64,000 bases of DNA. It comes from Blastocladiella emersonii ATCC 22665 (taxonomy: Eukaryota; Blastocladiomycota; Blastocladiomycetes; Blastocladiales; Blastocladiaceae). The position numbers and the translations under genes were made by a program. Where the stretch lies: assembly GCA_025594325.1 (NCBI GenBank), contig JANHCV010000002.1, positions 310,001-374,000 of the forward strand. The letters are read 5' to 3'. Shown in pieces: positions 41,501 through 52,400 of the stretch; position 1 is the first letter of the stretch, and each line of letters starts with the position of its first letter. Under the pieces are notes generated by a model that was given only the letters and a program-made list of their open reading frames with translations, was not told where the DNA came from and ran no database searches.

Positions 41501-44049
41501 TCGTGTTCGTGATCCTGCCGCGCTGGTTCCTCCTCGACCAGGAACTGCGCGCCACGACGCGCCTGTTCGCGCGGATCCCGCGCCGCGTCGCCGCCGTCCT
41601 CGCGTCCGAGGCGAAAGAGCGGTTCGACGCCAAGGTCGAGGCCGAGGGGCTATCGGACGACCTCGGGATGCGCCTCAACACGACCGGTGCACCGTCGCCG
41701 ACGAAGTCGGGCGGCGCGGGCGACCACGGCGACGGCGACGACCACGCGGTCTCGCACGCGGCCGGTTCCTCGTCGAGCAACGCGACGACGGTGCAGCTCG
41801 CGCAGCTGACAAAGTCCAAGACGTCCATCTCGGTCCGCCTTCTCGTGGCGTACGTGGCGGCGCTGTTCGGGATTACGGCATTGCTTCTCAGCCTGGCGTT
41901 CGCGCTTTCGATCCCGATCCGGTCGTACTCGACGCGCGCGGCGCTCGTCAACTACTCGGGGATGCGGTACTCGATCATGTACCGGACGATGACGGAGCTG
42001 CGCGAGTTCCACGTGCAGCAGTTTCCGACGTCGGCGTTCGAGTCGGCGCGGCAGCTCGAGATGCGCACGAAACGGCGGGCGTACTGGCGCGCGTCCGTCG
42101 AGCGGAACCTCGACATGCTGTCGATGGTCCACCGCAGCGTCCTGTACGGGAACGAGTCGCTGGGGCTCGACCGCACGCTCGGGATGGGGAGCGGCGCGAC
42201 GGCGACCGCGGTGGCCGCGATCGCCGCGGGCAGCCTGGCCAACTACAACGCGACGGACCCGCTGCTCAACGCCGACTCGCTGACGTTCACGCCCGTGTGC
42301 GCCGACGCGACGAACGTGACGTGTTTCTCGTTCGACGCCAAGGTGACGTACTTCTCGGACGTTGCGCGGCGGATCCTCGCCGCGAAGACGGTCGAGGACC
42401 TCGATGAGTCGGTCGTCAACTCGCTCGAGTCCATGGTCAGCCCGACGGGCGTGTTCTGGACCCAGGTGGCGCACCTGCGCGAGGTGTACGCGATGGCGAA
42501 CCAGGGGCTCGTCGACACGCTCGGCGTCGCGGCGACGTGGCTGTTCGTGCTCGTGTTCCCGCTGTTTTTCGGGATCATCGTCGTCCTCCGCGCCATGTAC
42601 AGCGCGGTCCGGTCGCGCATCCGGCGCACGCGCGGGATCCTGTTCCTCCTCCCGCCCGAGACCGCGCGCAGCATCGCCGTCATCCGAAACTACCTCGAGA
42701 CGGGGACTACCGAGCTCGACGTCGACGAGGTCAAGCAGACGTACGGCGTGTTCGGGTCGCTCATCTACGGGACCGCCGCCGCGCAGCAGCAGGCGACGCA
42801 CGGGCTGCACGCTGCCGCCGCCGCCGATGGGCCGGTGCCACCCAAACCCAACTCGGCCGCCATCGCCGCGGCCGCCGCCGCCATGGCCGCGCGGTTCTCT
42901 TCGCGCTTCGCGGTCTCGCCGTCCGCCGAGCCACCACCCGCTAGCGGCGGCGGCAAGAAACGCCGCTCCTCCCCATCAACCCTTCCGCCGCCGCAGTTCA
43001 TCGCCGCGCGCCGCGGCAGCGCGATCGGGTCGCACACGCAGATCGCGGTACCCGAGCCCACCGCGGCCGCGGGCCCCACGTCGCCGACGAGCCGCGTCAA
43101 GTTCGCCCTGTCGCAGTCGGTCCGGACGCCGTCCGCGGCCTCGAGCGCGTCGCGCGGCGGCGAACGCGAAGGGTACGATCCGACGGACCCGATCCTCGGT
43201 GCGGTGACGGCGGCCACGAGCCACCGTGGGTCCTCCGACGACGAGGACGGCGCGGACCAGGTCCCCTCCTCGCGCCTCGAATCTTCAGGCGGCTCCGCAT
43301 CTGCCGCGTCGCCCGCGCGCGGTCCATCGCGCTCGTCGTCGCGCGACCGACACCTGTCGCATCTCCTCTCCGAGCGCACGTCGCAGGGCTCGCTGCAGCT
43401 GCCACGAACCAACTCGGACGTGTCCGAGGCCGCGGGCTCCGACTCGTTCTTCTCGGCGTCCAACAGCCGCCGCGCGTCGGCCGCGCACCTCGACGAACCA
43501 CACCACGCGCACGGCCACGGGCACAGCCAGCTGCGCCACCCCATCCAGCGCGACGCGTCGTCTTCCGACTCAGAGGCTGACGACCACGACGACACGCGGC
43601 TCGCCTCGGCTTCGGTCTCGCTGACCTCGTCGTCGCTGACGCTCGACTGCCCGAACCCGAGCACGTCGCGCAAACACGCAGCGTGGCGCGCGCGGATCGA
43701 GGGGTACCTCGCGGGCGTGGTGCCGTTCGACGCGGCGAGGCGGGCGGAGACGGACCCGCAGATGTTGCCTGCGCGGGACGAGGAGGTGCCGGAGGCCGAG
43801 ACGGAGGATGTGGACGCGGACGCGGACGATGAGGATGAAGAGGAGGAGGAGGTGAAAGTCCGCCCGCACATCGTCCCGCTGCGCCGCGGGACCGGCCCGA
43901 GCAGCGGTAGCCGCAGCGTCGAGATGCACCGTGCGCCCGCGGGCGTGCAGCGCGACAGCGTCGAGCTGCTCAAGTCGCCCGGGTCGACGCTGCAGCGTGC
44001 GGCCTCCAGCGGCGCGGGTGACGACGACGACGAGGAGGAGGGAAGATAG
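38596..44049 (+). CDS. TmcB-like giant multi-pass membrane protein
   Basis: Three exons (38596-40050, 40109-40285, 40345-44049; both donors GTACGT, both acceptors TGTAG) give 1778 residues. The N-terminus (RLRALYFELAYSLVTEN) leads into about seven membrane segments (first 320 residues). A soluble helical region follows that looks like HAT/TPR-style repeats (LYLEWIAKASVL, VRYHYNVTAASRAYIAALRW, LERFPSMVSILRSYAAFVLDVL). Four more membrane segments lie at about 780-1300 (RVAFTFLFVVILGLYVFG, SAIVVACLPLLLLVFVI, LLVAYVAALFGITALLL, WLFVLVFPLFFGIIVVL), and a disordered 450-residue tail is rich in Ser, His and Glu. This layout matches the tiny-macrocyst B (TmcB) family seen in Dictyostelium and zoosporic fungi; its role is unclear, perhaps sensing or signalling. 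Confidence 0.85.
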
Positions 44050-44096
44050 ACGATTTGATATATACAAACAAAGGCACGCGTGACCCCAACCGATAG

Positions 44097-46337
44097 TTAC
44101 ATGAGCCAGCGGCGAATCATGACCGACGCCGCGACGGCCGCGACGCCGCCGAGGCGAAACAGCCACCCGATGGCGTCGTCGGCGGCGCCCGACACCATGG
44201 GCGTGTCCTTGCCGTCGGGGAGCACCGCGAACAGGATCGACGCGACGACGGAGACCACGAGCTGTGGGATCACCACCGCCACGTTGTGCAGGCCCAGGAT
44301 CACGCCGGCCGACGGCATGGCCGTCGCGGGCGAAGGGTCGGCGACCGTCACCGGGGTATCGGGATCCTCGGACTCGAACCCCGACGACCACCCGGCCGCA
44401 TCGGCGGCGGCGGCCGCGTCGAGGTCGGCCATGGACTTGGACCGCGTGGGGACCGGCGCCACGGCGGCGGAGGGCGCGAACAGCGTGGCCGAAGACCCAC
44501 TGGCCGGCAATGGGTCGATGGGCGCGAGCCGCGGCGACGCGTTGGGCGTCTCCTCGAGCGGGAGCGCGACGTACGTCTCGCGGTGCTGCCCGCGGCGGTG
44601 GAACTTGGGCCGACCACCACCATGACGACGCCGATGCGGGCGCGGTCTTACCGCTGCCGGATCGACGATCCGCTCCTCGCTGGCCGCCGTTGCGGGGTCG
44701 GCCGCGACGAGCGCCTCGCCGATGAGCGCCATGGGGACCCAGGTGCCGACGGCCCACGAGTATCCGGCGGAGGCGACGACGAGGATGGCGCCGGCCGTGG
44801 ACGAGATGGCGAGGGTCGCGGCCATGGCGGCGGCAAAGGCGAGCTCGCCGGTCCACCACACCGAGGCGAGCGAGACGGCGCGGTGTGGGCGCAGGTGCGC
44901 AAGGAGGCCGGGCAGGAGCGAGGCGACGAGCAGCGCGACGAGCGAGAAGGCGAAAAAGGCGCGCGAGCCCGTGCGCGCCGCGCGGTCGGCTTGGGCGCCG
45001 TCGAACGGGCTACAGGCAGGGTGCCGAGTGAGTCGGGGTCGGGCGAGACGCGCAGAGGCGAGACGCGCAGAGGCGAGAGCAGCGTACGTGTGCGAGTTGG
45101 TAGCAAACTCGGCGACAAACGTCGAGCTGTAGAAGAGGAACGGGAACCAGCCGAGCCAGCAGAGGACCTGGATGGTGCAGATCTGGGCAATCGAGCGCGG
45201 CAGCCTGGCGACGGCGGCGACCACGTCGCGGACCGACTGCGCGACGCTCTGGACCGTCGACGTCCCATCCTCCGCGCCATCGCCGTTACGGTGCGGCACC
45301 TCGGAGATACTCGCGGTGGTGATGGCGACCGTGATGACAAACGCGACGCCGGCCATGGCGCACACGAGCTGGAGCTGGGCGGCGGGGTTGGCGCCGTGCA
45401 CGAGGCCAAAGGTGGCGGGCCAGTCGACGAACCCGGCCGCGTACCCGATCACGTTGCCCATGCACACCATGGCCGAGGCGGCCGCGTTGGCGGTCGCCTG
45501 CTGCGGCAGCGGGACCACGTCGACGATGAGGGCGCGCGACGCGGCCTGGACCGTGTTGATGGCGAAGTCCATGAGGTAGAAGCCGAAGACCGCAATGGCG
45601 ATGGTGAGCCCCGTCGCCTTGACGGGTCCGTGCTGGTGCTGCTGGGCCGCGTCGGCAAGGTGCGCGGCGAGCGGGTGGACGCCGTCATTGGCGGGGAGGT
45701 CGGGCAGCTTGGGCGCCTCGGGGATCACGGTCGGGTTGGGGGTGCCGCCGAGCGGGCGCGAGAAGGCGACGACGGCCATGGCGAACAGGACGACGGCGGT
45801 GCCCGCAACGATGAAGGGGCGACGGCGGCCCCACGGTAGCGTACATCGGTCCGACAGGGCGCCGACGACGGGCTGGACGAGCAGGCCCGAGACGGGCCCG
45901 GCGAGCCACACGAGCGACGTCCACGCCTTGTCCATGCCGAGCGACAGCAGGTAGGGCGTGCCGTACGCGAGCTCGATGGCCCACGTCAGCTGCAGGCCGA
46001 GCAGGACGAGCGTCAGCGCCGTCAGGCGCAGCGGCGAGAGGCGGCGCGTGGGAACCGCGGGCGAGGACGCGTCGGGATCGTCATCGTCCGAGTCGGCCGT
46101 GGTGAGCGAGGGCGGGGTGGGCAGCGTCGAGGCGAGCGGCGACGGCAGCATGGGAAAGTCGCGCGGCGAGCTCGGGACCGACGACCGGTGCGGCAGCAGC
46201 GCGGGCGACGCGGGCGCGTGCAGCAGGTGCAGCGGCGCGAGCGTCGACGCGCTGTGCGAGCGCAGCAGCGCCGTCGCCGAGTTGGCGGTGCCGCCGCGCG
46301 GGCGCGCGTGGGCGTGCGCGGCGGAGAAGGCGCTCAT
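44097..46337 (-). CDS. GPH/SLC45-type sugar (sucrose/alpha-glucoside) transporter
   Basis: Two exons (46337-45088, 45009-44097; donor GTACGC, acceptor TGTAG) give 720 residues. The intron is 78 nt, a multiple of three without a stop, so retention would simply add 26 residues. After a 100-residue disordered N-terminus come 12 membrane segments. Signature parts are WAIELAYGTPYLLSLG, GPVSGLLVQPVVGALSDRC, the loop GRRRPFI, GFYLMDFAINTVQAASRALIVD, and LCWLGWFPFLFY. Splicing joins NSHT to PFDGAQADRAARTGSRAF, as expected for the family. A long cytoplasmic Ser/Pro-rich loop precedes the last two or three segments. It is a proton-coupled symporter; the exact sugar cannot be told. It converges with the TmcB-like gene, 47 bp apart. 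Confidence 0.85.
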   Translation of the reverse strand: MSAFSAAHAHARPRGGTANSATALLRSHSASTLAPLHLLHAPASPALLPHRSSVPSSPRDFPMLPSPLASTLPTPPSLTTADSDDDDPDASSPAVPTRRLSPLRLTALTLVLLGLQLTWAIELAYGTPYLLSLGMDKAWTSLVWLAGPVSGLLVQPVVGALSDRCTLPWGRRRPFIVAGTAVVLFAMAVVAFSRPLGGTPNPTVIPEAPKLPDLPANDGVHPLAAHLADAAQQHQHGPVKATGLTIAIAVFGFYLMDFAINTVQAASRALIVDVVPLPQQATANAAASAMVCMGNVIGYAAGFVDWPATFGLVHGANPAAQLQLVCAMAGVAFVITVAITTASISEVPHRNGDGAEDGTSTVQSVAQSVRDVVAAVARLPRSIAQICTIQVLCWLGWFPFLFYSSTFVAEFATNSHTYAALASARLASARLARPRLTRHPACSPFDGAQADRAARTGSRAFFAFSLVALLVASLLPGLLAHLRPHRAVSLASVWWTGELAFAAAMAATLAISSTAGAILVVASAGYSWAVGTWVPMALIGEALVAADPATAASEERIVDPAAVRPRPHRRRHGGGRPKFHRRGQHRETYVALPLEETPNASPRLAPIDPLPASGSSATLFAPSAAVAPVPTRSKSMADLDAAAAADAAGWSSGFESEDPDTPVTVADPSPATAMPSAGVILGLHNVAVVIPQLVVSVVASILFAVLPDGKDTPMVSGAADDAIGWLFRLGGVAAVAASVMIRRWLM

Positions 46338-47165
46338 GGCGCGCGGTGTGTGCTTGATGTGTAGAGGGTGACTGGACGCGAGAATGATGGAGTCAGTGAT
46401 GTGTCGGAGGGCGTGCCGGCGCGAGTGCAGGCAGTACCGATGCGTGGGGGTGCGTGGATGGGCCGATGGGCCGTATTACGAGGGTGGTCGGGGAGAGCGC
46501 GCGTCTCGCCGCCATGGCCGCCGCGCCTTTTGAGGGGCGATCGGCGCGCCGCGCACGCAGCGGCATGTGATTCGTTCGACGGAGCGCGTGTGTCTCGCAC
46601 GCGCGCTGCGTGAGAGACGCGTCGCCGGCTCACCGATAACGCGCGCGACGCGCCGCGCCTGCCACGCGTATCAGCCCGCCCGCACGTCGGCGGCCCGCTG
46701 CCTAAACTTGCCTCGCCTCCGCTTCCGCCCTCCCCGCTGCTATCCATCCATCGGGCCATCGGACCTCCGGGCCAGCGAGCGAGTCGCAGTCAGCAGCGTG
46801 AGCCGCCGTCGATCGCGGCCCCCCAACGGCTGCGTGGCCACGCGTATAAAGAGCCGCTGCGCCCCCCACCCCGGCGCTGCTCCTCTTCCGCGCCCTCCCT
46901 CCCTGCTGTTCTGCACCGACGCGCTGCCGCCCGAGTGCTGCTGCCGCAAGTACGTCGCCGCGCCGCCACCTCATGCATGCATCGACACCATGAATCTTCT
47001 GCGCTTATGCATCGGGCCGATCGGTTGACCTCGACATCATCCAGCCGTCCCCGTCCCCCTCTCGCCGTCGTCGTCGCCGTCCTCCCGTAGAGACTCCTAC
47101 CCTCGTCCCGCGACGACCCCACCCGCACACTGCCCGCCGCCCTCTTGTCGTCGTCGTCGCCTCGC
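46338..47165. other. Bidirectional promoter region of transporter and NMNAT genes
   Basis: Contains CATGTGA at 46564 and GAGACGCG at 46614, the same two half-motifs as the 24-bp element but 50 bp apart. Pyrimidine-rich sequence fills the NMNAT side. No gene is supported. Confidence 0.45.
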
Positions 47166-48527
47166 ATGCAGCGCCGCGCCGGATCCGACCTGCCGCCGCC
47201 GCTGTCCCCGACCACGCTCGCCCCGCCCGCCTGGTCGCGCATTGCACACCACCCCAAGTCGCAGAACCCAAAACACCAGCGCACCGGGTCTGACGCCTCG
47301 TCGACGTCGCGCTCCTCGGACTCGGAGGTCGATCTCAACTCGTCGGACGCTGCCGATCCGCTCGCCGCGTCGTGCCCCGCCCACCTCCTGCACCAGCGCG
47401 CGCGCACGCCGTCGCCGCCACCACCAGCTGCGCTAGACGCGGTCGCGACCGCGGACCCGCTCCCGCCACCGCCCGCGCACGCGGTCCCGCACCCGCACGC
47501 GCCGCAGTCGGCCGCCGAGGCCCACCACCACTTCCACCCGGCCGCCGTCCCGCTCGCCGCGCTCGTCGAGGGGATCGCGAGCGTCTCGCTACCGCACCCG
47601 GCTACGCCGACTACCGCTACGACTACTGCGTCGGACCGGAGACGTCCCGCGCCGCTCGCTTCACCAACAGCCCCCGACACCAACATGTCGCAGGCGTCTG
47701 CAGCGCGGTCCAGCTCGCGGTCGGCGCCGAACCTGGCGGCAGTCGCCGTGTCGAGCGAGGTGATGAAGCTGACGCCGTACACGTTCCCGACGGAGCGGCT
47801 GCAGCTGGTGCAGCAGGACCCGCGCAAGGAGCCGCTCGTCCTCGTGGCGTGCGGGTCGTACTCGCCCATCACGTACCTGCACCTGCGCATGTTCGAGATG
47901 GCCATGGACTCGGTGAGCGAGGCGGGCCGGTTCGAGATGCTGGGCGGGTACTTTTCGCCCGTGCACGACGGGTACGGCAAGATCGGGCTCGCGTCGGCCG
48001 AGCACCGCGTCGCCATGTGCCGGCTCGCGGCGACCGCGTCCGACTGGCTCATGGTCGACGCGTGGGAGCCGTCGCAGCCCGCGTACGTGCGCACGATCGC
48101 GGTGCTGGACCACTTCCACCACGAGCTCAACGTGGTGCGCGGCGGGGTCACGCTGCCGGACGGGACGCGGCGGCCGATCCGCATCATGCTGCTGGCGGGC
48201 GGCGACCTGATCGAGTCGTTCGGGACGCCGAACCTGTGGGCCGAGGCGGACCTGCACCGGATCCTGGGCGAGTACGGGTGCTTCATCATCGAGCGCACGG
48301 GCACCGACGTGTGGGCGTTCCTGCTGTCGCACGACATTCTGTACGAGCACCGGCGGAACGTGTTCGTCGTCAAGCAGCTCATCTACAACGACATCAGCTC
48401 GACCAAGGTGCGCCTGTTCGTCAAGCGCAACATGTCCATCAAGTACCTCGTCCCCGACTCGGTCATGCACCACATCTACGCCCACCGCCTGTACATTGGC
48501 GAGCGCGAGCCGCCGTCGGCCGTCTAG
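47166..48527 (+). CDS. NMNAT: Nicotinamide/nicotinate mononucleotide adenylyltransferase
   Basis: Single exon. ATG 47166 gives 453 residues; ATG 47684 (MSQASAARSSS) would give about 280, nearer the catalytic core alone. The disordered N-terminal 180 residues resemble the long leaders of yeast NMA1/NMA2, so I keep the first ATG. The core shows the nucleotidyltransferase signature VACGSYSPITYLHLRMFEMA (the (T/H)xxH type), YFSPVHDGYGK, WEPSQPAYVRT, LLAGGDLIESFGTPNLW, GCFIIERTG and the closing motif NDISSTKVRLFVKR. It joins NMN or nicotinate mononucleotide with ATP to make NAD or its deamido form, the shared last-but-one or last step of NAD synthesis, in nucleus or cytosol. Confidence 0.93.
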   Translation: MQRRAGSDLPPPLSPTTLAPPAWSRIAHHPKSQNPKHQRTGSDASSTSRSSDSEVDLNSSDAADPLAASCPAHLLHQRARTPSPPPPAALDAVATADPLPPPPAHAVPHPHAPQSAAEAHHHFHPAAVPLAALVEGIASVSLPHPATPTTATTTASDRRRPAPLASPTAPDTNMSQASAARSSSRSAPNLAAVAVSSEVMKLTPYTFPTERLQLVQQDPRKEPLVLVACGSYSPITYLHLRMFEMAMDSVSEAGRFEMLGGYFSPVHDGYGKIGLASAEHRVAMCRLAATASDWLMVDAWEPSQPAYVRTIAVLDHFHHELNVVRGGVTLPDGTRRPIRIMLLAGGDLIESFGTPNLWAEADLHRILGEYGCFIIERTGTDVWAFLLSHDILYEHRRNVFVVKQLIYNDISSTKVRLFVKRNMSIKYLVPDSVMHHIYAHRLYIGEREPPSAV

Positions 48528-49471
48528 TCTAGTTTGATCCCCCTCCTCGTATTCTATTCTATGACCTGCTCTATATGCTCTCCCTCTCTCCTCTGCCTCT
48601 TCGTCGCGTCGGCCGGCGCGTCGGCCGGGTTGAAAATCCCGAATCCTCGGCTCCCTCGGCTCGGCCCAGTTGTTTGAGGTCGCTGGGCCCACGCTGGTCG
48701 GCCGCCGGTGCCACACTCGCCTCCGCCGCGTCCTTCCTTCCGCCTCACCCGTGGGCGAGCTCTGCTTGACCGCCACACACAGAGACTCGAAGCCCTCGAC
48801 TGAGAACGTTCGCCTGCTCGCCAGCGGGCCCTCCGCTGTCCTCGAGAGAGAGCGCAGAGGAAGGGATCAGCGCCCGATCACCGTCCACGTCGCGGCGCTG
48901 CCACACGTCGCCGCCTCCGCCACCAGCGACCTCGCCTCCTCCGCTCCGCCACTGTGCTTGCCCCCGACCATCTCGACGGTGCGCCGCGCCCACCGTCACC
49001 GTCACCGACTTGGCGCAACGTAACCGCGCATCGAATCCGTCGCGCCCCGCCGCGTCGTGGCCAAGCCCCTCGTTCCGCTCCACCTCGACCGTCTCGCCCG
49101 ACGACCTGGCTGGTGCTGTGCTGCGACCCGCGAGCCCCGCCTGACCCCAGCGCCAGCGCCAGCGCCATCTTCGGTCCCTGAGCGTCGACTGCGACCGACT
49201 ACGCATCACGCACCAGCAGCGACAACGACTCGGTGCAACTGCATGCACACGTCGCGCTAGCCGGCCTGGTCGCTTCTCGTCACCCGCTCGCCGCTCGACG
49301 ACGACGATCACCCGTCCGTCAGACTAGACGACGACGGCCCTCCACGCCTAGACTCTAGACGCCGCTAGACCCGCACTACTACTACCGGTACCCACCTCGC
49401 CCCCTTCACGCGCGCGAGTGATCCCATCGCTGATCGCCTCCACGTGCGCAGCCAACTAGATACCCATCACC
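48528..49471. other. Upstream region of the long membrane protein gene
   Basis: About 940 bp with no supported exon. The base just before the next ATG region reads CAACTAG, an acceptor-like site with TAG directly in frame upstream, so a 5' exon carrying a signal peptide may be hidden here. I could not identify it. Confidence 0.4.
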
Positions 49472-52400
49472 ATGGCGTCCAACGCGCCCAACTTCACGCT
49501 GACGGCGTCGCTCACCTTCCTCGACTCGCGCGCGTGCACCGCCTCGCCGCGGCCCGCGGCCGCGCGCATGTTCGTCGGCGGCAACCTGACCGCCGTGTCC
49601 TCGGACTCCCGCGTCATGCTGCGCCCGTGGCTCGTGCAGTGGACGTACCCGCACGACAAGCGCGCCGCGGTCGCCGCGCTGTGGACCGTCGACGGCAAGA
49701 TGGCCAACTTCTCGGGCGAGGGGATCAAGAATCCCGACACGGCGCTGTTCCCGAACCTGTCGCCGACCGCCGCGCTCGACGTGATCGCCGCGACCAACTC
49801 GCCGCCCGGCCCGCCCGCGCCCGCCGCACGGACGGAAGCCGTCTTCTTCAACATGTCGATCCCGTGCCCCGCCAGCAGCGGCGCCAGCGAGGTCGCCGGA
49901 CACGGCTTCCCGGCAACGTGGGGGATCCAGTTCCTGCTCGACGGCGGCGTGGGCGACGCGGGCACCGTCGACGCCAAGAGCACCTTCTGGGTCGTGCGCG
50001 ACGACCGCGACGCGCAGCTCGCCGCCATGGCCGCCGCCGCAAAGAGCGTCGGGTCCGACTTCAAACCGCCCGGCGACCCGTTCACGCGGTGGCCGGTCGG
50101 CGACGCGCCCGCCGACGGGTCCGCGCCCGCCGCGCCGACCAACGGCGCGGACGCGGGCATCACCGGCTTGCTCAGCGCGTCGGGCGGCCTGACCGCGGCG
50201 TTCATCGCGGTCGTCGCCGTGTGCGTGCTCACGTCCGTGCTCGTCGTCGCCCTGCTCGTCCTCAAGCGCAAGTCGACCACGGGCGACAGCTCGACGGGCG
50301 CCTCGCCCAGCTCATCCTCGGGATCGCGCCGCGGTGCTGCGTCCCCGCCCCCGCGCCCGCCGCGCGGCGCGCCCGAGGCCCTGCCCAGCAACCTCCACTC
50401 GCGCGCCCAGATGATCCAGATGCAGCAGCAGGAGGAGTTGCAGCGGTTCCGCGACTCGCAGAGCAACATCGGGTCGGCGGGCGGTGCCGCGGGCGCGAAA
50501 CACGTCTCGTTCGGCTCGCCCGTCGCCGAGCCAAGGCCCACCGCGCTCGTCCAGCAGCGCCGCACCCCGCCCGACGCCGTGTACCACAACAACAACAACA
50601 ACAACAACGCGTATGCGCGCGCGTCCGACAGCGAGCTCGGGTCCGCGTCCGTCGTCAGCAGCAGCGTGGTCCCGTCGCACCCCGCGGGTCCACCACCGCG
50701 CCGCGGCCCGTCATCCGCGGTCGGGTTCCCGAAACGCGACTCGACGACGCAGACCGCGCACCCGCCCGTCGTCGTGCACCGCGACGCGTCCACGTCGCCG
50801 CTGCGCGACCAGGCGGGCGCCGCGTCGCCGCCGCCACCCAGGCAGAAGCAGCATTCCGCGCCGTCGCCGTCGCTCGTCTCGTCGCTCGGCCAGGACCTCC
50901 CCGCGCCGCCCTCGCTCGCGATCGGCGCGCCGATCCTGAATGTGGCGGATGCAGGCGCGCCGCCGCCGGTGCGGACCGCCGAGTCGGGCGCACCGGTCTA
51001 CTTATCGAGCTCGCGCCAGGTCACGGACCCCGTCCCGTCGCCCGCCGCGGCGCACCCCGGTGCTACCGCCAACCAGTGGGCGCTCAAGGACGGGCTCGAG
51101 GTGCTGCGCCAGCAGGAGGAGCAGCAGTGGCGGCGCATGGAGGAGCAGCGCGCGCACCCGTCCTCGTCGCCGTACCCGCCGCCGCCGCCTCCCCCTTCCG
51201 CGCCCACCGCCTCGGCGTCCGCGAAACCGCGCCAGTCCGAGATCGAGCGCGACCAGGAAATGCTCCTGTTCGACCAGCTGTCGGACCTGCTGCGGCAGCA
51301 CGAGGAGCAGCGGCGGCGCCGCGCCGAGCAGCCCGCGTCGCCCACGGCCGCTGTGGCGAGTATGCCCGTCATCGACCACTCGCCGTCGCCCGCGTCCTCG
51401 TCCAACGCCGCGACGTCGGGCACCGCGGCCGAGATCACCGCCGCCCGCATGCAGGCGCTCATCGAGGAGGAGCTCGCGGCGCGGCTGCAGCAGCAGCAGC
51501 AGTGGCAGTCCCAGCAGCCGCAGCCGCCACCACCCCCGCCGCCGCCTGTCACGAGCAGCGACTCCGTGTACCGCCCGCCGCAGACGCGCCCGCGGTCCAA
51601 CTCGGGCCCGCCGCCGCGCCGCCGGTCCGCGAGCTCGGTCTCGAGCAGCGGTGGGCGCGGGTCGCTGCTCCTCGAGGACGTGGAGCGCATGGGCATGCAC
51701 GGCGAGGGGCCCGCGAACGGCGGCCGCGCGTCGCTCCCGCGCCACCTGCAGGAGCAGCACCAGGTCGCTGCGGGCACGCCGCCGCTGGCGCAGAACCCGA
51801 ACGTCGGGCCCGCGTGGCAGGCGCGGTCGGGGGCCGCCGGGAAACACGTCCCGGCGCCCATCGATACCGCGGCCGCGTCGCGGATCCCGCCGCCGCCCAT
51901 GGACGGGCCCGTGCCGAACGTGTCGGCGCCCAACTCGCCCGCGGTCCCGCGGTTCTTTGCGCCGCCGCCGCGGCCGGGGTCCGGGCAGGGTCCGCCCGGC
52001 GGCGGCGGGGGCGGCGGGCTCGCGGTCCCGTCGATTTTCGTGGTGCCGCCCAGCACGTCGACGCCGTCCATCGACTACCCGCCGTATTTCGAGGAGGACG
52101 AGGACCTCGACGGGACGATCCGCGGGACCATCATGGGCGACCCGCCCGAGCTGCTCGACGGCGACGAGTACTACGACGACGACGGGTACGGGTACGACGA
52201 GCGTGTCGGCGGGTACCGGTACTATGATGAAGATGACCGGCGGTACAGCGACGAGGACGGGTACTACGAGATCCACGACGACCACGGGGTGGGTGGGCCG
52301 GCACCTGCCGAGTACACGTACCAGCGCACCCCGCCGCCCGCCGCGCCCGTCGCGCTGATCGTCGACTCGGACCCGTCCGACGAAGAGTCGCCCGTCTCGA

